Below, piece after piece: positions 59,623-64,000 of a DNA stretch of 64,000 nt. Below the pieces are notes generated by a model that saw only the letters and a list, made by a program, of their open reading frames with translations, was not told where the DNA came from and did not search any database. Origin of the DNA: Candidatus Peregrinibacteria bacterium (GTDB lineage Bacteria > Patescibacteriota > Gracilibacteria > UBA1369 > LOWO2-01-FULL-3); contig JAPLYN010000001.1 in assembly GCA_026395515.1 (NCBI GenBank), positions 162,561-226,560 of the forward strand, written 5' to 3'. A program made the position numbers and the translations under genes. How positions within the stretch are numbered: position 1 is the first letter of the stretch; each line of letters starts with the position of its first letter.

Positions 59623-62600
59623 TTACTTCACCGGATTGATTTTCACCATAGATCCATCAGATATATTCGCCACATTATGATCATAGAATGAAGTGATCTT
59701 CGCTGGATCAGCGTAGAAAGTTCCAGGGTTTACCACTTTCGCATAATATACCAATTTAGATCTAGAAGTTCCGGTATAGATTTCCTTGAAATATGGGAAC
59801 CAGCAGAAACTAATTTCCTGCCCATTGATCATGAATGGATAGCTCAAATTAGAATCATAAGGCATGCTTCCGTACATTGGCATATAGCTCATAGCAGGAG
59901 TTAATCCGCTTGGTAAGATGTCTGTCACTCTATAGAACGGAGAAGCCACAGTTCCAGGATTGTTTAAACTAATCTCCACCTTCACCATATCTCCTTCATT
60001 AAATTCTGTAGTTTCTTTGCCATTCACGGAATATTTTCTCGTGATGCTTAATCTGGAATCTTTCTTGAATTGCGCCGGTTCTACACTGTCTCTATAATTC
60101 AATACCGCAGCAAGAGATCCATCATTCACTGACACTGCCACTACATCACCAGGAGAAGCCAAAATTGATTTAGATTCGCCAGCTTTTATCGCAACAGTCT
60201 CATCATGATTATTTAATTTGTATTTGAACGAAACCGGAGCAGTCTTGGCATTTTTCAATGCACCAGTCACATAACCAAGTTCATACAAATTAGTAAGATC
60301 CTCATCTCCGAAAGTACTAATATTCACGCCTTTCCATAATGTCTCAGCAGTAAGTACGTCATTGATAGAAGCAGCAAGGTCCGCACCTAATGCAAGATTA
60401 TGCACACCTGTATTACTAGTATCTCCGACCAATTTATTCACAACATCCTGAAGAATCTTTCTTGCATCTGGATAGCTACCAATCTTTGCATAAGCTAGAC
60501 CAAGATATAGTTTTTGTTGAACAGATAATTCCGGTGCTTTCGCTATTTCTCTAATATCTAGAAGTACAGGTTCTTTCATGCTAGCCAATCCAAGAAGTGA
60601 AAGAACAATATCATCCAAATTAGACTTTGAATCCTTGAATACACTATAGAAATAATCTTTCAAACCGTGTTTGCTATATCTATCCAAATTCACATCGAAA
60701 GCTACAACAAGCGCTGAAAGTTTCAAATCCTTACTTGTATATGGAAGTAGTGATAATCCACCATCTCTCTGATAACTTTCCAAAATATAATTTCCTTCAT
60801 CTTCATCATGACTCTGAATGCCTTTGCTGAAATATTTATTTAGAATATCTTTCGCCGCTTTGCTTGCTACGATTTGATCAAGACGTTTGCCCTCATCGTA
60901 ATAAAGTGAAAGCAAATTGTAATAGTAATAGGCTACACCACTATCCAAAAATTGGATTTCTGTCTGACCTTGTTTTCCAAGATCAAAAACAGTTTTATCA
61001 TCAATATTTCTAATAGTCTTTACCACGTCTTGAGTGAGACGAGATCCCTTCACCTCAAATGTTTTTTTCAAAGCGTCTTTCAGAGATCCTGAATCCGCTT
61101 TTACAGTCACATCATGAGTTCCAAGAGGAAGAGCTGGAAGATTGAAATAGCTACCAACGAAGGCTTTACCATCCACTGCTTTCTCAGCTAATCCATCCAC
61201 TTCAGGCTTGAAGCTCACAGCGTCACCATCTTTCAATTCTTTGCCATAGGCTCTGAATTTAATCATTGGTTTATCTTTCTCTGAGTATTCACGATTGAGT
61301 ACCATGTCCACAAAGAATGGCAAAGTTACTTTAATATTTTTTGTTTCAGTTCCTGCACTTAGGCTATCGATATTAATAGCTGTAGCAAGAATTCTCCAAG
61401 AAGTGATATTGTCAGGAACTTTGAATTTAACAGATCCACGACCGTCAGCACCTACATCAGCACTATAGAAAAGTGCTGTATCTTTGAATTGCTGTCTCAC
61501 GTAATAATTACCATCACCTTTTTCATTATGAACAAAGAATCCATTAGCGAAATAAGTGTGATAATTCTTAATTTCAATATTGTAAACGTCGACTGGTTTA
61601 ACCATACGTCTCATCGAAGCAATCTTGATCAAGTGGCCATCTTTGTCGACCATGCTATCTCCGAGTTTCAAGTTTGCTACTTTGGTCCACTGACCATTTG
61701 CAAAGACTACATGCTCAGCTGTTACTTCAAGATTTTCATTGATAACCAAATATTCAGAAACATGTTTAATAGTTTTGCCTGTGACTTCAGCAGAAATTAG
61801 ACGTGAGGAGAATTCACTTTCTTTTGTGAGAATCTTATCTCCTTTCTGAATATCTTTGATAGCTTTTGTCGTACCATCAGCCATTGAAATTTGTGTCTCA
61901 CCTGTGAAACATCCTCCTTTACCACCGGCATCATTATTAGCATTCAAAGGATTGTTATGAGTAAAGTAACTCAACAAAACTCCTGAATTTATTGAAGAAT
62001 AAATTTGATCCAAAGGATCGCTCATGCCACCATATACAGTTTTATAATAAGCTTCATCTACGATGTTAAAATTTACTTTAGCAGCTACCGGAGCTCCGTC
62101 TGTGTTTGTAACATAAACAGATAAACTTACTTCCTCACCAGGTTTATATGCTTCTTTGTTGCTATCGATTTTTAGACTCAATTTTTTCAATTCCTTCTTG
62201 TATTCAATGTTCGTACTGAAAGCTGGTTTATAAGTTTTTCCATCAAACCAAACTCCATCTACGAATACATTTGGAACGTTTTCCTTTTCGAATTTGAAAG
62301 AATAATATGGTGAATCCTTAATATCATATTTACGTATTCCGTTACTTTCCTGCATGAAGAGGAAGCTACCTTTTGTATCTTTCGGTAAATTCACATTGAA
62401 GTTTTTTGAAATCACCGTATCGACTGTATCTCCTACGTCGAATTGGTAATTTGTTCCACTCCAATAGTCATTTGAATCTTTTGAGATACTATCTCCCAAA
62501 ACTTTCATACTATAATAATCAGAGCCATTTGAACTCTCATTCATGTCTCCATAAACGTATGTAGTTGAATGAGCTGGACCATTTTGATCATCAAGAGCTT

Positions 62601-64000
62601 TTACTGTAACTATGTAGTATTTATCTGGATCAATAGTGAATTGGTAGCTAGCTTCACCACTATCATTAGTCACACCATTTATTGCTGCGATTTTTTCTTT
62701 TTTCTGAGTGTAGTCATAAGTTTTTGCTGTCACTTTATTGATAAAATCATAGTATTCACCAGTTTCTTTTTTCTCCCAACTTACTTGAATTACATTTCCA
62801 GTAAATGCTCTATTTTTTGCCACATCAGCAACATAGTCATTATATTGATCGCCAGTTCCGTTATTCAATTTTGTAAGATCAATCCAATTTGTTTTTACTG
62901 CCAAATTAGCAACAGTAGTGCCGTCTTCTTTCTTACTTGTGGTACCCTTACTAGCAATATTTAGATGTGAATTAAAGATGCGCACTTCACTACTTGCTTG
63001 GATAGCACTTTCTTCAGACAATTTAGATTGAATATTGTAATATAAATAATCTATATCTGAGCAATATTCTTCATTTTCATATGTGCAATCAGTTTTTCTA
63101 GCAACCATACTAGCCTTGGCTTCACCCTTAATATTAGTTGTGAATATTTTCTCTGAATGACCAGGGTCTAACTGTCCATTATCTTGAACAGTCAAGTTAG
63201 CAACAGGAGTGCCATCAAAGAATTCCGATTTAATATTAAAGTTTATATTTTCTCCTACAAAGACAGCTTTTTTATCACTATCCATCGTTAGGTTATAGGC
63301 AGGTTTCACATAATCTTCTACCTCAAAAGTAGTAGAAGAAATTTGATCCTCACCTTGATAAATATTCAGAGTATAGGTACTTGGAGTAAAACTCTTAATA
63401 TCAAAATCTCCTTCAATAGTTCCATCATTGCCGACAGTCATTGGAACTTCTTTTACAAAAGTATCCCAGTTGTACATCAACTTCATTTTCAAGTTATCTG
63501 GCTTAGCCACGCCAGCTTTTGGCTTTAGGAAACCCCAGAAATGAATTGTATCGGTTGGCTTATATTTAGGTCTATCCGTAATTAATGTCTTCCAGTAATC
63601 AGTACTCTTATCATTTGAGTAATAAACGTAATTATCCAAAGCTGTAACCAATTCTTTACCATCTGGTGAAGTGATTTTCACGAAAGAACTAACTGTTCTA
63701 TTGTCTGTATCTTTTGAAGTTTTCCAAGCATCTGGAGTAGCAAATTTTGCAATACCATCACTTCCAGTTTTTATAACTTGATCAACATCTTTAATTTGAA
63801 TGGATGAACCTTCTACTGGTTTTCCAGTTTTTAAATCATTTACCCAGATTACCGAGTTGGTAACTGAAGTATTAATATAGGCTGATAGATCTGTTACTTG
63901 TACCAATGTTTGTGCCTTATGACCCTCATCATCAACTTGGAAAAGATAGTAACCTTTATCCAAAGTTTTCTCAGGTAAATATACGTATGAATTCCAACTT
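59623..64000 (-). CDS. Alpha-2-macroglobulin-like protein with internal Hint domain (5' end outside window)
   Basis: About 1,458 residues are visible; the frame stays open to the window edge, so the N-terminus is missing. The TTG at 63963 is not a true start. MG domains are shown by TDRPKYKPTDTIHFWG (about visible residues 150-165) and SNKEAYKPGEEVSLSVYV. A Hint domain (visible residues 697-825) replaces the bait segment. It is followed by RQQFKDTALFYSADVGADG and FKVPDNITSWRILATAI, the conserved start of the A2M core. The helical thioester region has no Cys-Gly-Glu-Gln motif: the matching stretch is YYDEGKRLDQIVASKAA. A C-terminal beta domain ends in PSGLTPAMSY and related text. Probably a secreted or membrane-anchored protease trap. 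Confidence 0.9.
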   Translation of the reverse strand, partial: SWNSYVYLPEKTLDKGYYLFQVDDEGHKAQTLVQVTDLSAYINTSVTNSVIWVNDLKTGKPVEGSSIQIKDVDQVIKTGSDGIAKFATPDAWKTSKDTDNRTVSSFVKITSPDGKELVTALDNYVYYSNDKSTDYWKTLITDRPKYKPTDTIHFWGFLKPKAGVAKPDNLKMKLMYNWDTFVKEVPMTVGNDGTIEGDFDIKSFTPSTYTLNIYQGEDQISSTTFEVEDYVKPAYNLTMDSDKKAVFVGENINFNIKSEFFDGTPVANLTVQDNGQLDPGHSEKIFTTNIKGEAKASMVARKTDCTYENEEYCSDIDYLYYNIQSKLSEESAIQASSEVRIFNSHLNIASKGTTSKKEDGTTVANLAVKTNWIDLTKLNNGTGDQYNDYVADVAKNRAFTGNVIQVSWEKKETGEYYDFINKVTAKTYDYTQKKEKIAAINGVTNDSGEASYQFTIDPDKYYIVTVKALDDQNGPAHSTTYVYGDMNESSNGSDYYSMKVLGDSISKDSNDYWSGTNYQFDVGDTVDTVISKNFNVNLPKDTKGSFLFMQESNGIRKYDIKDSPYYSFKFEKENVPNVFVDGVWFDGKTYKPAFSTNIEYKKELKKLSLKIDSNKEAYKPGEEVSLSVYVTNTDGAPVAAKVNFNIVDEAYYKTVYGGMSDPLDQIYSSINSGVLLSYFTHNNPLNANNDAGGKGGCFTGETQISMADGTTKAIKDIQKGDKILTKESEFSSRLISAEVTGKTIKHVSEYLVINENLEVTAEHVVFANGQWTKVANLKLGDSMVDKDGHLIKIASMRRMVKPVDVYNIEIKNYHTYFANGFFVHNEKGDGNYYVRQQFKDTALFYSADVGADGRGSVKFKVPDNITSWRILATAINIDSLSAGTETKNIKVTLPFFVDMVLNREYSEKDKPMIKFRAYGKELKDGDAVSFKPEVDGLAEKAVDGKAFVGSYFNLPALPLGTHDVTVKADSGSLKDALKKTFEVKGSRLTQDVVKTIRNIDDKTVFDLGKQGQTEIQFLDSGVAYYYYNLLSLYYDEGKRLDQIVASKAAKDILNKYFSKGIQSHDEDEGNYILESYQRDGGLSLLPYTSKDLKLSALVVAFDVNLDRYSKHGLKDYFYSVFKDSKSNLDDIVLSLLGLASMKEPVLLDIREIAKAPELSVQQKLYLGLAYAKIGSYPDARKILQDVVNKLVGDTSNTGVHNLALGADLAASINDVLTAETLWKGVNISTFGDEDLTNLYELGYVTGALKNAKTAPVSFKYKLNNHDETVAIKAGESKSILASPGDVVAVSVNDGSLAAVLNYRDSVEPAQFKKDSRLSITRKYSVNGKETTEFNEGDMVKVEISLNNPGTVASPFYRVTDILPSGLTPAMSYMPMYGSMPYDSNLSYPFMINGQEISFCWFPYFKEIYTGTSRSKLVYYAKVVNPGTFYADPAKITSFYDHNVANISDGSMVKINPVK
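61525..61911 (-). other. Hint (mini-intein/BIL-type) domain within the macroglobulin
   Basis: 129 residues. The N-terminal block is CFTGETQISMADGTTKAIKD with nucleophile Cys (61909-61911). Block B is LEVTAEHVVFANGQW with TxxH. The C-terminal block is YNIEIKNYHTYFANGFFVHN with penultimate His and terminal Asn (61525-61527). The next residue is Glu rather than Cys, Ser or Thr. There is no homing-endonuclease insertion. Such domains (bacterial intein-like type) usually cleave at one or both ends rather than splice. Confidence 0.9.

Noticed and set aside
61525..61911. Canonical splicing intein
   Set aside because: The residue after the terminal Asn is Glu, no endonuclease is present, and the host is not a typical intein-bearing nucleic-acid enzyme.
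1..64000. CRISPR arrays, rRNA genes, replication origin
   Set aside because: I found no regularly spaced repeats, no rRNA-like sequence and no dnaA-box cluster in reading the window.

Overview
The window looks like a compact, AT-rich bacterial chromosome segment (GC in the mid-30s by eye) from a candidate-phyla-radiation (Patescibacteria) type genome, most like Peregrinibacteria. This placement is inference from gene content: several S-layer-homology (SLH) proteins, a minimal type IV pilus set, a thioester-less alpha-2-macroglobulin, many small lipoproteins, dense packing with 4-nt convergent overlaps, and many start codons that sit 6-7 nt after a -10 box, as expected for leaderless mRNAs. 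UGA is used as a stop (for example the pilin at 6236 and miaA), so this is not the UGA=Gly code of Gracilibacteria and Absconditabacteria.

Layout. 1-5148 (minus): a very large secreted protein, cut by the window edge, with PDZ-like and calcium-binding-like segments. 5259-6077: KilA-N protein copy 1. 6236-11178 (minus): type IV pilus operon (PilN-like, PilO-like, PilB, PilC, major pilin). 11311-12416: rplJ-rplL with an L10-type leader and a strong promoter. 12454-20542: SLH proteins interleaved with housekeeping genes (miaA, mazG, recJ, NrnA-like DHH). 20585-28736: hisS, tsaD, HD-GYP, CCA-adding enzyme, bactofilin-like membrane protein, RumA-type methyltransferase, HExxH protein. 28832: tRNA-Gly(UCC). 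29098-36808: Smr, nitroreductase, deacetylase, beta-CASP nuclease, a frameshifted CapA gene, glutaredoxin, rlmH, rnhA, thioredoxin and a protein of unknown function. 36936-40124: a PGRP amidase-SpoIID fusion. 40156-45403: minor pilins around rsmI and tsaB. 45456-49371: three unusual surface or lipoprotein genes. 49433-52879: CHASE2-adenylate cyclase and malic enzyme. 52940-53761: KilA-N copy 2. 54147-55622: purA. 55718-57985: a GC-rich M23/SLH/Cys-rich lipoprotein. 58302-59562: two small lipoproteins. 59623-64000: an alpha-2-macroglobulin, cut by the window edge.

How the genes fit together. Much of the window serves the cell envelope: pilus assembly and pilins, wall hydrolases and modifiers (amidase-SpoIID, NodB deacetylase, M23-like), SLH anchors, lipoproteins and the macroglobulin. 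The rest is translation and tRNA maturation (miaA, tsaB, tsaD, cca, hisS, rsmI, rlmH, rplJL), nucleic-acid turnover (recJ, nrnA-like, rnhA, beta-CASP) and redox (Trx, Grx, nitroreductase).

The most interesting observation is a complete mini Hint (intein-like) domain of about 129 residues inside the macroglobulin, at the place where the protease bait region normally lies. Its self-cleavage residues are present, but Glu replaces the C-extein nucleophile. Next come a GC-rich gene with a strong Shine-Dalgarno sequence and delta-proteobacteria-like Cys repeats that looks acquired, two neighbouring proteins with MYXO-CTERM-like tails, and two KilA-N paralogues that share a promoter-embedded palindrome.
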